Source of the DNA: Bradyrhizobium diazoefficiens
GTDB lineage: Bacteria > Pseudomonadota > Alphaproteobacteria > Rhizobiales > Xanthobacteraceae
Direction: 5' to 3'
Assembly (NCBI RefSeq): GCF_016599855.1
Contig: NZ_CP067041.1
Location: forward strand, 2,976,001 to 3,040,000
Length of the DNA stretch: 64,000 nucleotides
Below, one piece after another: positions 7,961 to 17,546 of this stretch. The translations under genes were made by a program, and so were the position numbers. Under the pieces are notes generated by a model that was not told the origin of the DNA, did no database searches, and saw only the letters and a program-made list of their open reading frames with translations. The stretch's first letter is position 1; every line of letters starts with the position of its first letter.

Positions 7961-9298
7961 TCAGAACCCGAATGGATAGGTCTCGGCGGCGCCGTGGGAG
8001 CCCCTCGTCGCAAGCGGGGTCACGGCCCGCGTTTCCTCGAACCAGACGAATGCGTCGAACTGTTCGGCCAGCACCGCCTCGAAATAGTGGCTGAGAAATT
8101 CCGTCTCCGGGCGGTATACGACCCCAATGGCCCGTTCAAGCCGCGAAGCGGCTAGGGCGTCACGCACAGCGCTGCGGCCGGGTGTCCGCCAGTCTGTCAA
8201 CGACCGAGCGAGCCCCGTGCGCCGGAACAGATGCTCGTAAGAGTCCTCGCGTGCTGGCCGTACCGACTTGATCTGCATTTCGCCGCCCCAGTCGGTCGCT
8301 GCCGCGACCGTACCGCGGTCGGTGCCGAAGCCGATCAACACGGCATCATCGCCATATGCATTGCGCGTCAATTCGCCGATGTTGAACTCGCCGGCCCAAC
8401 CCATGGCGGTTGCCGCGGCGTTGCCGATATGCGAATTGTGCGCCCATACGACGGCCTTCGCGTTTGGTCCGCGCTGCTTGACTACGTATTGTAGCGTGTC
8501 GAACATGTGCCGGTCCCGGAGATTCCAGGATTCCGTCGAGCCGCGATACATGATCCTGTAATAGCGTTCGGCTGCGCGCACGATGCGTGCGTTCTGCGCC
8601 GCGTCGAAGAACGCCTCGCCATCGCGCTGGGTATATGCAAGGCGACGGTCGAGCAACTCCCGAAGCTGAGCAACCACGTCATCCTCGCAGGTATCGCGGC
8701 CGGACAGGACCGCATGTCCATAGCGGGGCGGGTCCGATTGCCACGGCGTCAGGCAGCCGTAACGCTCGCGCGCTTCGCGGGCGCGCTCTGGATCGACGCG
8801 GTCGAGATAATCGATCACGGCCGTGATTGAGCTGCCGAGGCTGTAGACGTCGAGACCTCGCAGCTCGACCTGCTGATCCATTGCGCAGCCGTCGTTGTGG
8901 ATGCGCAGAAAATCGATGAATTGTTTGACTTCCAGATTGCGCCACATCCAGACCGGGAAGCGCTGAAACGGCGGCTCCTTGGGCTGTGCGGACGGCAATT
9001 GCCGTACGAGGTGGTCGAGTGCCGCGATGTCGGGCCAGTCGGCTTCGACTGCCACGACATTGAACCCATGGCGCTCGATAAGCTGCCGCGTGATGGCAGC
9101 CCGAGCACGATAGAATTCCGATGTGCCGTGGCTCGATTCCCCGAGCAATACGATTTTTGCACGGCCGAACCGATCGAAATAGGCCCCAAAGTCCTCCCGT
9201 TCAGGCGCGGGAAGAGGCTCGCCCGCGACGTGCAGGAGATCGATCAACTCGCGATCGCTGCTCTCGCGAATGCGCTCGGCGGCGGGCGAAAGCGGCAT
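7961..9298 (-). CDS. erythromycin esterase family protein
   Basis: A 445-residue member of the EreA/EreB superfamily. Visible landmarks are the conserved GESSHGTSEFYRAR near residue 55, VEADWPD about 40 residues later and WAHNSHIGN near residue 270, which carry the catalytic His/Glu set of this fold. Characterised members hydrolyse the macrolide lactone, but most chromosomal homologues outside resistance elements have unknown substrates. A GGAGGA site precedes the ATG by 9 bases. It heads a two-gene operon with the hydrolase-phosphoribosyltransferase fusion. A resistance function should not be assumed. Confidence 0.88.
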   Translation of the reverse strand: MPLSPAAERIRESSDRELIDLLHVAGEPLPAPEREDFGAYFDRFGRAKIVLLGESSHGTSEFYRARAAITRQLIERHGFNVVAVEADWPDIAALDHLVRQLPSAQPKEPPFQRFPVWMWRNLEVKQFIDFLRIHNDGCAMDQQVELRGLDVYSLGSSITAVIDYLDRVDPERAREARERYGCLTPWQSDPPRYGHAVLSGRDTCEDDVVAQLRELLDRRLAYTQRDGEAFFDAAQNARIVRAAERYYRIMYRGSTESWNLRDRHMFDTLQYVVKQRGPNAKAVVWAHNSHIGNAAATAMGWAGEFNIGELTRNAYGDDAVLIGFGTDRGTVAAATDWGGEMQIKSVRPAREDSYEHLFRRTGLARSLTDWRTPGRSAVRDALAASRLERAIGVVYRPETEFLSHYFEAVLAEQFDAFVWFEETRAVTPLATRGSHGAAETYPFGF

Positions 9299-9654
9299 AT
9301 CAAGTTCCTCCGATCTCGCATGTGGGGCGTCACTGCCAGGTTCTGGAGCCCGTTACCTGAACGGTCGGGGCGAACCGGAGACGGCAATGTCGTCACTTGA
9401 AAACGCAACTCATGCGCTTGTCGGGCGTTCCTCCGACGTCGCCAGCCAAGGCCCTGTGGCTGGCGAAGTTACGAGAGTTTAGGAACAACGCGGGATTGGG
9501 TGGTGTTTGGCATTAATTGGGTTCAATGAACCCGAACAGCACCGGCGTCGCCACTGATCCGCATCAGTTCTGGCAACTTACGATCTGATTTCCGCATCCC
9601 GCGGGATCCGAGATGCGTAGCCAAGCCCGGCAGCGCAGGAACCGTGAGTTCATC
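9299..9654. other. divergent intergenic region with short inverted repeat
   Basis: 356 bases lie between the erythromycin-esterase-like gene (minus) and nuoD (plus). The one notable element is an inverted repeat, GGGTTC-AAT-GAACCC, at 9519-9533, about 120 bp before the nuoD start. It could be an operator or a weak hairpin. No coding sequence is convincing here. Confidence 0.35.
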
Positions 9655-10845
9655 ATGCCAGAAGCCGGCCTTCGCAATTTCACCATCAATTTTGGCCCGC
9701 AGCATCCTGCGGCTCACGGCGTGCTCCGGCTCGTGCTGGAACTTGACGGTGAGGTTGTCCGCCGCGTCGATCCTCATATTGGCCTGCTTCATCGCGGCAC
9801 CGAAAAGCTGATTGAACACAAGACCTATTTGCAGGCGATTGGATATTTCGACCGGCTCGACTATGTCGCGCCGATGAACCAGGAGCACGCGTTCTGCCTG
9901 GCGGCAGAAAAGCTGCTCGGGATTGAAGTGCCGCGACGAGGCCAATTGATCCGCGTGCTGTTCTGTGAAATCGGACGCCTGCTTTCGCATCTTCTCAATA
10001 TCACGACCCAAGCGATGGATGTTGGCGCGCTCACGCCACCGCTATGGGGATTCGAAGAGCGCGAGAAGCTCATGGTATTCTACGAACGCGCTTCCGGGGC
10101 CCGGATGCATGCAAATTACTTCCGTGTCGGCGGCGTGCATCAAGATCTTCCCGCCAAGCTGATCGACGACATTGAAGCCTTTTGCGATCCATTCCTGCGC
10201 GTGGTGGACGATCTGGATCGGCTGCTCACGGAAAATCGCATCTTCAAGCAGCGTAATGTCGACATCGGAAAAGCGACGTTAAAGGAAGCCTGGGAGTGGG
10301 GCTTTTCCGGCGTCATGGTGCGCGGTTCGGGTGCGACCTGGGATCTGCGCAAGGCGCAGCCCTATGAGTGTTACCCGGAGATGGATTTCGACATTCCGAT
10401 CGGCAAGAACGGCGACTGCTATGACCGCTATCTGATCCGCATGGAAGAAATGCGCCAGTCGGTGCGCATCATGAGGCAGTGTATCGCCAAGCTCCGCGCT
10501 GCTGACGGAGAGGGGCCGGTCGCGGTGCAAGACAACAAGATCTTCCCTCCGCGCCGCGGCGAGATGAAGCGCTCGATGGAAGCCTTGATCCATCACTTCA
10601 AGCTCTACACGGAGGGATTTCGCGTACCTGCCGGCGAGGTCTATGCGGCGGTGGAAGCTCCCAAGGGCGAGTTCGGCGTCTACCTGGTCTCCGACGGCAC
10701 GAACCAGCCTTATAAGTGCAAGATACGCGCCCCCTCGTTCGCACATCTGCAAGCTATGGACATGCTCTGCCGCGGGCACTTGCTGGCCGATGTCTCGGCG
10801 ATCATCGGTTCGCTCGACATCGTGTTTGGGGAGATCGATCGATAA
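9655..10845 (+). CDS. nuoD: NADH-quinone oxidoreductase subunit D (stand-alone copy)
   Basis: A 396-residue, full-length homologue of the 49-kDa subunit of complex I, which lines the quinone pocket. Motifs in order: [13 protein letters not shown] (residues 10-22), [23 protein letters not shown], the [16 protein letters not shown] region, [14 protein letters not shown] and the canonical C-terminus FGEIDR. The ATG at 9655 gives the expected N-terminus. Unusually, none of the other nuo genes flank it: upstream is the divergent erythromycin-esterase gene, downstream a 258-bp gap and an acyltransferase. It is probably a second nuoD, with the main nuo operon elsewhere. Whether it assembles into complex I is unknown. 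Confidence 0.93.
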   Translation: MPEAGLRNFTINFGPQHPAAHGVLRLVLELDGEVVRRVDPHIGLLHRGTEKLIEHKTYLQAIGYFDRLDYVAPMNQEHAFCLAAEKLLGIEVPRRGQLIRVLFCEIGRLLSHLLNITTQAMDVGALTPPLWGFEEREKLMVFYERASGARMHANYFRVGGVHQDLPAKLIDDIEAFCDPFLRVVDDLDRLLTENRIFKQRNVDIGKATLKEAWEWGFSGVMVRGSGATWDLRKAQPYECYPEMDFDIPIGKNGDCYDRYLIRMEEMRQSVRIMRQCIAKLRAADGEGPVAVQDNKIFPPRRGEMKRSMEALIHHFKLYTEGFRVPAGEVYAAVEAPKGEFGVYLVSDGTNQPYKCKIRAPSFAHLQAMDMLCRGHLLADVSAIIGSLDIVFGEIDR

Positions 10846-11103
10846 CGCCCCGAAGAAGGGGTGGCATGCCGCAGATCCGGGTCGACGACCTCCATCGGGA
10901 GAACCAGGAGCAGCGATACTGCATCAATTCGTGCGCTGCTAGAAATGTGATTGCGGAAACGGATCTGGCGCGTCCACGTCGTTATGGCGAGCGACGGCAA
11001 CGCACGAACGGCCGTGATCTCGGGAGCGGCAATCCTCCGGTTAGGAACCCGCTGGTCGCCTCCAAGTTGGTTCCAACCATGTTCCATGTGCTTGGGCCGT
11101 CGC

Positions 11104-12327
11104 ATGACTGCGAGCGTGAACGTTCCATTCAGTAATCTGCGTGCTGTCGTCATCGTGATTGTAGTCGCGTTTCATGCGGCACTGCCGTACCTCGCTTCGC
11201 AGCCGCCCATCCCATTCCAATTTGATGCGCGGCCTTATCGCTGGATCGCGTTCCCGATCATCGATCCGCACCGGTGGTTTGGCTTTGATCTGTTTTGTGC
11301 CTGGCAAGATATCAGCTTGATGACGCTGATGTTTTTTCTCGCTGGCCTGTTCGCGCCGGCGAGTCTCGCCCACAAGGGAAGCATTGCCTACCTCTCGGAG
11401 CGCTGGTGGCGGATCGGCCTGCCGTTCGTGCTCGCGGTCGCGATTCTTAGTCCGCTCGCCTATTACGCCTCCTATCGTGTGACTGCGGCGGACCCCTCGC
11501 TCGGCGCCTTCTGGCAGCATTGGCGCGCGCTGCCGATGTGGCCTGCGGGGCCGCAATGGTTTCTGTGGCAGCTGTTTGTCTTGAGCGCGCTGGCAGCGGC
11601 CCTGCATGGGCTCGCGCCGCAATGGCGAGATCGCCTGAGCCGTCTCGCCGGACGCGTGAGCGATCGTCCGCTGATCTTCTTCGCCGGACTGACGGCGCTT
11701 TCGTGTCTGGCCTACGTCCCATTCGCGATGGCCTTTACGCCATGGGAGTGGACCTATCTCGGTCCGTTCTCGCTGCAGCTCAGCCGGCCTGTGCACTATC
11801 TCGTCTATTTCCTGGCGGCCTTCGCCATCGGCGACTACGGCCGCGACCGCGGCGTGCTCCGCAGCGATGGGCGCATCGCAAGGCATTCGCTGGCCTGGCT
11901 CGCCGCGGCCATCGTCTGCTTCGGCGTGTGGGGCGGACTGACGTCGCTGACCCTGCCGGATTTCAATGCAAGCCCCCTGATCTATCGGCTGGGCGCGGCT
12001 TTCGCCTTTCCGTTGGCCTGCGCGACCGGCGTTATCGCCTACCTGGCGATCGCGCTCCGTCTCCTGTGCACGCGCGACCGCATCCTCGACAGCCTTTCAA
12101 ATAACGCTTATGGCATCTATCTCGTGCATTATGTTTTCGTGCTGTGGCTGCAATATGCGCTACTGCAAACGAACCTGAACGCCGTCGGGAAAGTGATCAT
12201 CGTTCTCGTCGTTGGGCTTGCACTCAGTTGGGGCGTGAGTGCCGGCGCGAAGGCAGCGATCAGACTGTTTGCGCGCCGGCCAGCCGGGATCGCCCGCAAG
12301 GGCGTGATCGCCGATCAACGGCGGTAG
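11104..12327 (+). CDS. acyltransferase 3 family membrane protein
   Basis: A 407-residue polytopic membrane protein of the acyltransferase-3/OpgC type, with about ten hydrophobic segments. The first helix carries VVAFHAALPYLA, containing the His typical of the family near the membrane face. The C-terminal part has the NNAYGIYLVHYVFVLWLQY signature region. Such enzymes acylate sugars, glucans, lipopolysaccharide or antibiotics at the cytoplasmic membrane. The start is uncertain: no good ribosome-binding site precedes ATG 11104, and an upstream start near 10951 is possible but adds non-family sequence. It ends 11 bp before the ABC permease gene, suggesting a shared transcript. Confidence 0.8.
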   Translation: MTASVNVPFSNLRAVVIVIVVAFHAALPYLASQPPIPFQFDARPYRWIAFPIIDPHRWFGFDLFCAWQDISLMTLMFFLAGLFAPASLAHKGSIAYLSERWWRIGLPFVLAVAILSPLAYYASYRVTAADPSLGAFWQHWRALPMWPAGPQWFLWQLFVLSALAAALHGLAPQWRDRLSRLAGRVSDRPLIFFAGLTALSCLAYVPFAMAFTPWEWTYLGPFSLQLSRPVHYLVYFLAAFAIGDYGRDRGVLRSDGRIARHSLAWLAAAIVCFGVWGGLTSLTLPDFNASPLIYRLGAAFAFPLACATGVIAYLAIALRLLCTRDRILDSLSNNAYGIYLVHYVFVLWLQYALLQTNLNAVGKVIIVLVVGLALSWGVSAGAKAAIRLFARRPAGIARKGVIADQRR

Positions 12328-12337
12328 AGGAGCGCTC

Positions 12338-13471
12338 ATGTCCCTGGTCTTGACGCTTGCCTCCCGCAATCTCTTCCATGACCGGCTGCGTTTCGTCGCG
12401 ACGATGGTCGGCATCGTGTTTTCGGTCGTGCTGGTGATGATTCAGATGGGCCTGTTCCTGGGCTTCGGTCGCATGGTGACGACCATGATCGACCATGCCT
12501 CCGCCGACCTTTGGGTGCTGCCGAAGGGCGCGAAATGCTTCGAGGATCCGTCACTGCTCGACGCGAAGCTGCGCGACAAGGTCGCGTCCGTTGCCGGCGT
12601 TGCCTCCGTGGTGCCGCTGGTGATCGGCTTTTCCGACTGGCGGCTCGACAGCGGCGAGATGACGCCGGTCTTTATCGTCGGCGCCGATCTGAAGGATGGT
12701 GCACTGCAGCCGTGGAATGTCGACGAGGGTGACGTCAAGGCCCTAGCGCAGACGGGTGCTGTTGCGGTCGATCGCTCCTATTTCGATCGGCTCGGTATCA
12801 ATCGTATTGGGGACACTGCCGAAATCCGCGGCCATCGCGTCAAGGTCGTCGCCCTCACCGACGGCATTCGCTCCTTCACCACGACGCCTTATGTCTTCGT
12901 CGATTTGAAAAACGCGCGGCTTTACACCGGAACGTTTCCCGATCGGGCCAGCGATCTGATCGTCCGGCTCAAGCCGGACGCAGATCGCGGCAAGGTCATG
13001 GAGGCGATCCGCGCGCAGGCAGGCGATGCCGAAGTGCTGAGCTCGGACGAATTCCGCAGCCGCAGTCGTTCGTTCTGGTTGTTCGGCACCGGAGCCGGAG
13101 CGGCACTGTTTGCCGGCGCCCTGCTTGGGGTGATCGTCGGCACCATCATTGTCGCGCAGACCCTTTATTCATCCACCAAGGATCACCTGCCTGAATTCGC
13201 CACGCTCCGGGCCATGGGTTCGTCGAACAGTTACATCTATACCGTGATCATCTACCAGGCACTGATCAATGCGGCGATCGGGTTCGTCATCGCCGCCGGC
13301 ATCGGCTACGTCGTCGTGGAGATGACGGCCAAGAGCGCACTGCCGATCGTGATCACGTCCTGGCTCGTCGCTGCGCTTCTTGCACTGACGATCGTCATGT
13401 GCGTCGCCTCGGGTATCGGGGCGATCGTTCGCGTTGTCCGCATCGATCCTGCCACGGTGTTCATGCGATGA
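12338..13471 (+). CDS. ABC exporter permease, DevC/MacB-FtsX type
   Basis: A 377-residue permease with an N-terminal membrane helix (about residues 20-45), a roughly 220-residue extracytoplasmic domain, and three C-terminal helices that make up the FtsX/MacB_PCD fold. The N-terminus, LASRNLFHDRLRFVATMVGI, is typical of DevC proteins, the permease partner in heterocyst glycolipid and related exporters. GAGGAGC precedes the ATG. It overlaps the ATPase gene by 4 bases (ATGA). DevC systems normally also have a DevB membrane-fusion protein; none is seen nearby. Confidence 0.88.
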   Translation: MSLVLTLASRNLFHDRLRFVATMVGIVFSVVLVMIQMGLFLGFGRMVTTMIDHASADLWVLPKGAKCFEDPSLLDAKLRDKVASVAGVASVVPLVIGFSDWRLDSGEMTPVFIVGADLKDGALQPWNVDEGDVKALAQTGAVAVDRSYFDRLGINRIGDTAEIRGHRVKVVALTDGIRSFTTTPYVFVDLKNARLYTGTFPDRASDLIVRLKPDADRGKVMEAIRAQAGDAEVLSSDEFRSRSRSFWLFGTGAGAALFAGALLGVIVGTIIVAQTLYSSTKDHLPEFATLRAMGSSNSYIYTVIIYQALINAAIGFVIAAGIGYVVVEMTAKSALPIVITSWLVAALLALTIVMCVASGIGAIVRVVRIDPATVFMR

Positions 13472-14202
13472 AAGACGTCATCATCGAGGCCAGAGCTGTC
13501 AAGAAGACGCTTGGTAAAGGCGCGGGAGAGGTGCAGGCGCTGCGCGGCGTCGATCTCGTACTTCGCCGCGGCGAGCTCACGCTTCTGATGGGACCGTCGG
13601 GCAGCGGTAAGACCACGCTGCTCCTGATCCTCGGTTGCATGCTGGCGCCGAGCGCGGGCGTGGTCAACGTGTGCGGCACGTCCACCGCAGATGCCGACAA
13701 GGAAGGGCTCGCCGGCATCCGGCGCGACCATATCGGCTTTGTGTTTCAGTCCTATCATCTGTTCCCGACATTGACGGCGGTGCAGAACGTGCAGCTCGCG
13801 CTCGATATCCGCGGCGAGTACGGCAGGCGCGCGGCCAAGAAGGCCCATGAGGCGCTGAAGCTGGTCGGGCTCGAGCAAAAGGCAACGGCGCCGCCGGGGG
13901 GCCTGAGCGGTGGCGAGCAACAGCGGGTCGCCATTGCGCGAGCCTTCGTCGCCAATCCCTCCGCTATTCTCGCCGACGAACCCACCGCAGCGCTCGACGG
14001 CGATAATGGGCGCACCATCATGCGCATCCTCGCCGATGCCGCGCATCAGCGCGACAGGGCCGTTCTGGTGGTGACCCATGATCCGCGCGTCGTCCCGTTC
14101 GCCGATCGCATCATCCAGATCGAGGACGGCCTTCTGGTCGACGAGAAATCCGGTGGACCGGAGCACCAGCGCATGCCGAAGGCAGCCGCCTTCAGGGCCT
14201 GA
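13468..14202 (+). CDS. ABC exporter ATP-binding protein, DevA/LolD type
   Basis: A 244-residue ATPase with Walker [10 protein letters not shown] (about residue 40), the Q-loop in [13 protein letters not shown], signature [15 protein letters not shown] and Walker [13 protein letters not shown]. It is the energy subunit for the preceding permease, to which it is translationally coupled through ATGA. The MacB/LolD/DevA family supports export or extraction of lipids and peptides rather than import. An esterase gene follows after 17 bp on the same strand. Confidence 0.9.
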   Translation: MKDVIIEARAVKKTLGKGAGEVQALRGVDLVLRRGELTLLMGPSGSGKTTLLLILGCMLAPSAGVVNVCGTSTADADKEGLAGIRRDHIGFVFQSYHLFPTLTAVQNVQLALDIRGEYGRRAAKKAHEALKLVGLEQKATAPPGGLSGGEQQRVAIARAFVANPSAILADEPTAALDGDNGRTIMRILADAAHQRDRAVLVVTHDPRVVPFADRIIQIEDGLLVDEKSGGPEHQRMPKAAAFRA

Positions 14203-14219
14203 AATCATGAGGATGCATC

Positions 14220-15149
14220 ATGAGCTTCCGCGGCGAATTGCTGCGATTGGGTTTGCGCCTGTTCCTGAAGCGGCACAGTGAACCGTTCGACCTCGAAGCC
14301 TGGCGCGACAACATGCGCGGCATGGAGCGGCTTGTCCCGCGCCCGCCGCCGAGTACCGAAACGACCGTAATCAACGCAGGCCGGCTCCGGTTTCATCGCA
14401 CCACGACGCCTGCGTCCCTCCCGGGACGTAACATGCTCTACCTGCACGGCGGGGCCTACATCTCGGGCGCGCCGGTCTACTACCGACATTTCTTCTGGCG
14501 CGTTGCCAATGCGACCAAAGCCCGTATCTGGGCGCTCGAGTATCGCCTGGCGCCAGAACACCCGTTGCCGGCGGCGCTCGACGATGCGGTTGCAGGCTTT
14601 ACCTGGCTCCTCGATGACGTAGGCGACGCTCGCGATCTGTTCGTGATGGGCGATTCGGCCGGAGGCGGGCTCGCGCTGTGCCTGCTGTTGAAGCTGCGCG
14701 ATGAGGGCAGGGTGCTCCCCCGCGCCGCGATCGCTATGTCGCCGTGGACCGATCTCGCACTGACCGGCGCGTCGCTCGTCGAAAACGCTACTGCCGATCC
14801 GATGCTGAATACGAAAGACCTGCCGGACTTTGTCCGCTGCTATCTCGCCGGTGGTGATCCCAGAAATCCCTATGCATCGCCGCTCTATGGCGATCCGTCC
14901 GGCTTACCTCCTGTGCTGATTCAGGTCGGCAGCGACGAGATCTTGCGGGACGACGCCGTACGCATGGCCGAGAAGCTGCAACACGGCAATCCGGGCAGTC
15001 GGTTGCAGATCTGGCCGCGCATGCCCCACGTGTTTCAACTGTTCGTCCCAATCTTGCCGGAAGCCCATGCCGCGATCGCGGAGATCGGCGAGTTCATTTT
15101 GCAGCTCGGGAGCGGGCTCACGGCCAGGGAGGGGCTGCCTTGCGTCTGA
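14220..15149 (+). CDS. alpha/beta-hydrolase, hormone-sensitive-lipase family
   Basis: A 309-residue esterase of the HSL family. The oxyanion motif is YLHGGAYISG (about residue 78), the nucleophile elbow GDSAGGGLAL (Ser about 144), the acidic residue lies in the SDEILRDD region and the catalytic His in MPHVFQLF. Members hydrolyse short-chain acyl esters or lactones. The gene follows the ABC exporter genes closely and precedes a P450 remnant, so it may act on the same lipid or secondary metabolite; that is inference. Confidence 0.88.
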   Translation: MSFRGELLRLGLRLFLKRHSEPFDLEAWRDNMRGMERLVPRPPPSTETTVINAGRLRFHRTTTPASLPGRNMLYLHGGAYISGAPVYYRHFFWRVANATKARIWALEYRLAPEHPLPAALDDAVAGFTWLLDDVGDARDLFVMGDSAGGGLALCLLLKLRDEGRVLPRAAIAMSPWTDLALTGASLVENATADPMLNTKDLPDFVRCYLAGGDPRNPYASPLYGDPSGLPPVLIQVGSDEILRDDAVRMAEKLQHGNPGSRLQIWPRMPHVFQLFVPILPEAHAAIAEIGEFILQLGSGLTAREGLPCV

Positions 15150-15375
15150 TTTCGTCCGGGGCGACCGCACTGAGACTTGCGTTGGCCCCGCTCTTCGACG
15201 CGACCGCTGTCTCGGGCCTGTCCTGTGGTCTGCCGATGGTATCGCGACGCAGACGATCACCCGACGCGCTGCATTGATCTACTGGGAACCAATTGCACAT
15301 TTTCCCGTTATCGGCTGTGCCCGAGACCGCCTGGCGGTCGAAGGACGCAACCACTGCGGGAGCCGACGCACCTTG

Positions 15376-16775
15376 ATGCTGTATCGTCCAGGACCTGCCG
15401 ATTATCGCCCGCCGAGACCGGAGCCCTTGGAGCAACGACCGGGATTGCTGGAGCTTCTCAGGAGGCTTCGGCGCAATCCGCTCGAGTGCTGGAGCGCTGA
15501 ATTCTTCGACCAGCCAATCATTCAAATCAAGCTCCCGTTGATGAGCGCATTTGTCGTGAACGAGCCTGAGGCGACCAGGCGCGTGCTGATGGATAACGCA
15601 GACAAATTACCGCAAAGACCCGATCCAGCGCCGGATTCTGTCTAGCGGTCTTGCGGACGGCCTCTTGAGCGTGGAAGGCGAGCGTTGGCAAACGCAGCGC
15701 CGCATGCTCGCACCCATCTTCGCAAGACGAACGGTGAACTCGTTCGCTGCGGCGATGCTGAATGTCGCCGAGCAGCTCGCGGATGAATGGACCAGGTTGG
15801 GCAACGGAGCGGTTCTCGACATTGCGGCAGAGATGACCCTCATTACCCTCAATGTGCTGGCGGCGACCATCTTCTCGTTCCGTTCAGCCATGAACGCCTA
15901 TCTCGGCGTGATCGGGCGCATAGGTGCGCTCGATCTCCTCGGGCTGCCGCCGGCCATACCGCGACCGGGGGCGCGCGCGCTTGCGACGGACGATGGGGTA
16001 CTTCGAAAGCATCATCGATGAAATCATCGAGAAGCGAAGACGCCGAATGTCGGTCGGTTCGGAACAGCCGAGCGATCTCCTTTCGTTGCTTCTCCGCGCA
16101 CTCGATCCGTCGATCGGCGAGCTGATGAGCCTCGACGAGGTGCGCTCCAATATTCTGACATTCCTATCGGCAGGTCACGAGACCACCGCCAATACTTTGG
16201 CCTGGTCTATCTTCTTGCTGTCGCAATCGCCGGAATGGAGCGCGCATGTGCAGGAGGAAGCCGAACGCGAGCTGGATGGGCCGGTCAATGGTCTTGCGGA
16301 GCGGCTCATCGCGACCAGGGCGGTGGTGGAGGAGGCGCTGCGGCTTTACCCGCCTATCGCCGCGATCAGCCGGACTGCACATCGAGCCGACACGCTCGGG
16401 GATCTGTACGTCAAATCCGGGTCGCTGGTTGTGATCGCGCCATATGTATTGCACCGCCACTGGCGGCTCTGGGAGCGACCCGACGTGTTCGATCCGGCTC
16501 GGTTTCTGCCGGAGGCGAGAAGTGCAATTCCTCGTTTTGCTTATCTGCCTTTCGGTGTAGGTCCGAGGACCTGCATTGGCGCCTCCTTTGCGCTGCAGGA
16601 GGCAACCATCGTTCTTGCCGTTCTCATCCGACGGTTCGACCTGAAGCTCATGTCCAATGCCAGAGTCTGGCCCGTGCAGAAGATCACCTTGCGTCCGGCA
16701 ACTGGCCTGCCGATGCGGGTGGCCTCAAGGGCCGCCAAACAGGCGCGATTGTCCTCGCCCCGATATGTGGGATGA
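15376..16775 (+). pseudogene. cytochrome P450 with two +1 frameshifts
   Basis: Three consecutive frames together give a complete P450. Frame 1 runs from ATG 15376 to about 15605 and stops at 15645. Frame 2 continues with NYRKDPIQRRILSSG and EGERWQTQRRML to about 15975. Frame 3 then carries YFESIIDEIIEKRRRR, the I-helix AGHETTANTL, the K-helix EEALRLYPP and the haem-binding loop FGVGPRTCIGASFAL. Both breaks are explained by one extra base: in the AAA run at 15604-15606, and in the GC-rich run near 15966-15978 that begins with GGGGG. Family substrates are fatty acids or terpenes. Real pseudogenisation and sequencing error in low-complexity runs are both possible. Confidence 0.8.
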
Positions 16776-16783
16776 ATAGCAAG

Positions 16784-16810
16784 GGCTCGCCTGCCGGCGG
16801 CGAGCCTTTA
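16784..16810. terminator. bidirectional terminator between P450 remnant and convergent gene
   Basis: The arms GGCTCGCC (16784-16791) and GGCGAGCC (16799-16806) form an 8-bp stem with a 7-base GC-rich loop, followed by TTTA. It sits between the P450 remnant (plus) and the convergent 137-residue gene (minus). Confidence 0.6.
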
Positions 16811-16837
16811 CGACGACGGATTTTCTGCGCCCGAAGA

Positions 16838-17251
16838 TTAGACTACGCCTGCACCAAGATGCTGGACAGCAGTTTTGCGCTCGACCGTATCGGCGGCTTT
16901 AGCCGGAAGCTGCAATACGCGCGCGTGCTGATTTCTTACCAGCAGATTGAGGAGAATCCTGGTCCCGTCCGGAAAGCCGAGCGCGTCATGGTGCTCCGAC
17001 TGGCTCTCAAGGTTTACTTTGCAGAATTGTGCCACACTGAACGGCACGGAATACGACCCGAACCATTTTCCGCGATATCTGACATTTTTCTCGAAAGCGA
17101 GCTCCGTTCCCGGAAGAAGGCACACGGCGAACTCCATCTCTGCCGGGTTGGCAAAACCGCGTGTGCTGGTTCCCCGAAAATCAGTCGATACAAGAGTTTC
17201 GCCCAGTTGGGCGGGGCGAGACGCCACAGCGTGCAAACTATAGTCGCACAT
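16838..17251 (-). CDS. conserved hypothetical protein
   Basis: A 137-residue protein starting MCDYSLHAVASRPA with an AGGAG site 7 bases upstream. It has conserved-looking stretches (TTRGFA-like STRGFANP, VCLLPGTELAFEKNVRY, HHDALGFPDG) and no membrane segment. I recognise this as a lineage-conserved hypothetical of Bradyrhizobium and relatives; no function is known to me. It is a convergent neighbour of the P450 remnant. Confidence 0.7.
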   Translation of the reverse strand: MCDYSLHAVASRPAQLGETLVSTDFRGTSTRGFANPAEMEFAVCLLPGTELAFEKNVRYRGKWFGSYSVPFSVAQFCKVNLESQSEHHDALGFPDGTRILLNLLVRNQHARVLQLPAKAADTVERKTAVQHLGAGVV

Positions 17252-17546
17252 GCGAGCTCCTATTGCTGGACGCAGCTCCCATCATGAGGCTGCACATGCC
17301 AACGCAGCCCTGTGTTGGACTGTTCCTAAATGGGAAGCGTATCGCACGCGGCGGTCGCGCGCGGCGCCGCACGAGTCTATCGACGCCAATCGACAGCACG
17401 TCATCGCGCCGCGTGATGATCGCCGATCGTTGTCCTGAAGTGAGCAAAGGCCCGAAGATCCGGAAGATGGCTCAAAAAACGACAGGCGAACAAGAGAAGG
17501 AGTTCAAGCAGCTTCAGGCTTGGCTCTCAAAACGTGGAGGTTAGCC

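Noticed and set aside
7961..9298. Macrolide resistance gene
   Set aside because: The family match is real, but the gene sits in a chromosomal operon with a phosphoribosyltransferase and no mobile element is near, so a resistance role cannot be claimed.
9519..9533. GGGTTC-AAT-GAACCC as a FixK/Fnr box or as a terminator
   Set aside because: It does not match TTGAT-N4-ATCAA and has no T-run, so it is reported only as an unexplained inverted repeat in the gap entry.
17467..17544. Very short ORF (MAQKTTGEQEKEF...) before the split-barrel gene
   Set aside because: Only about 25 residues from its best ATG, no properly spaced ribosome-binding site and no recognisable family.
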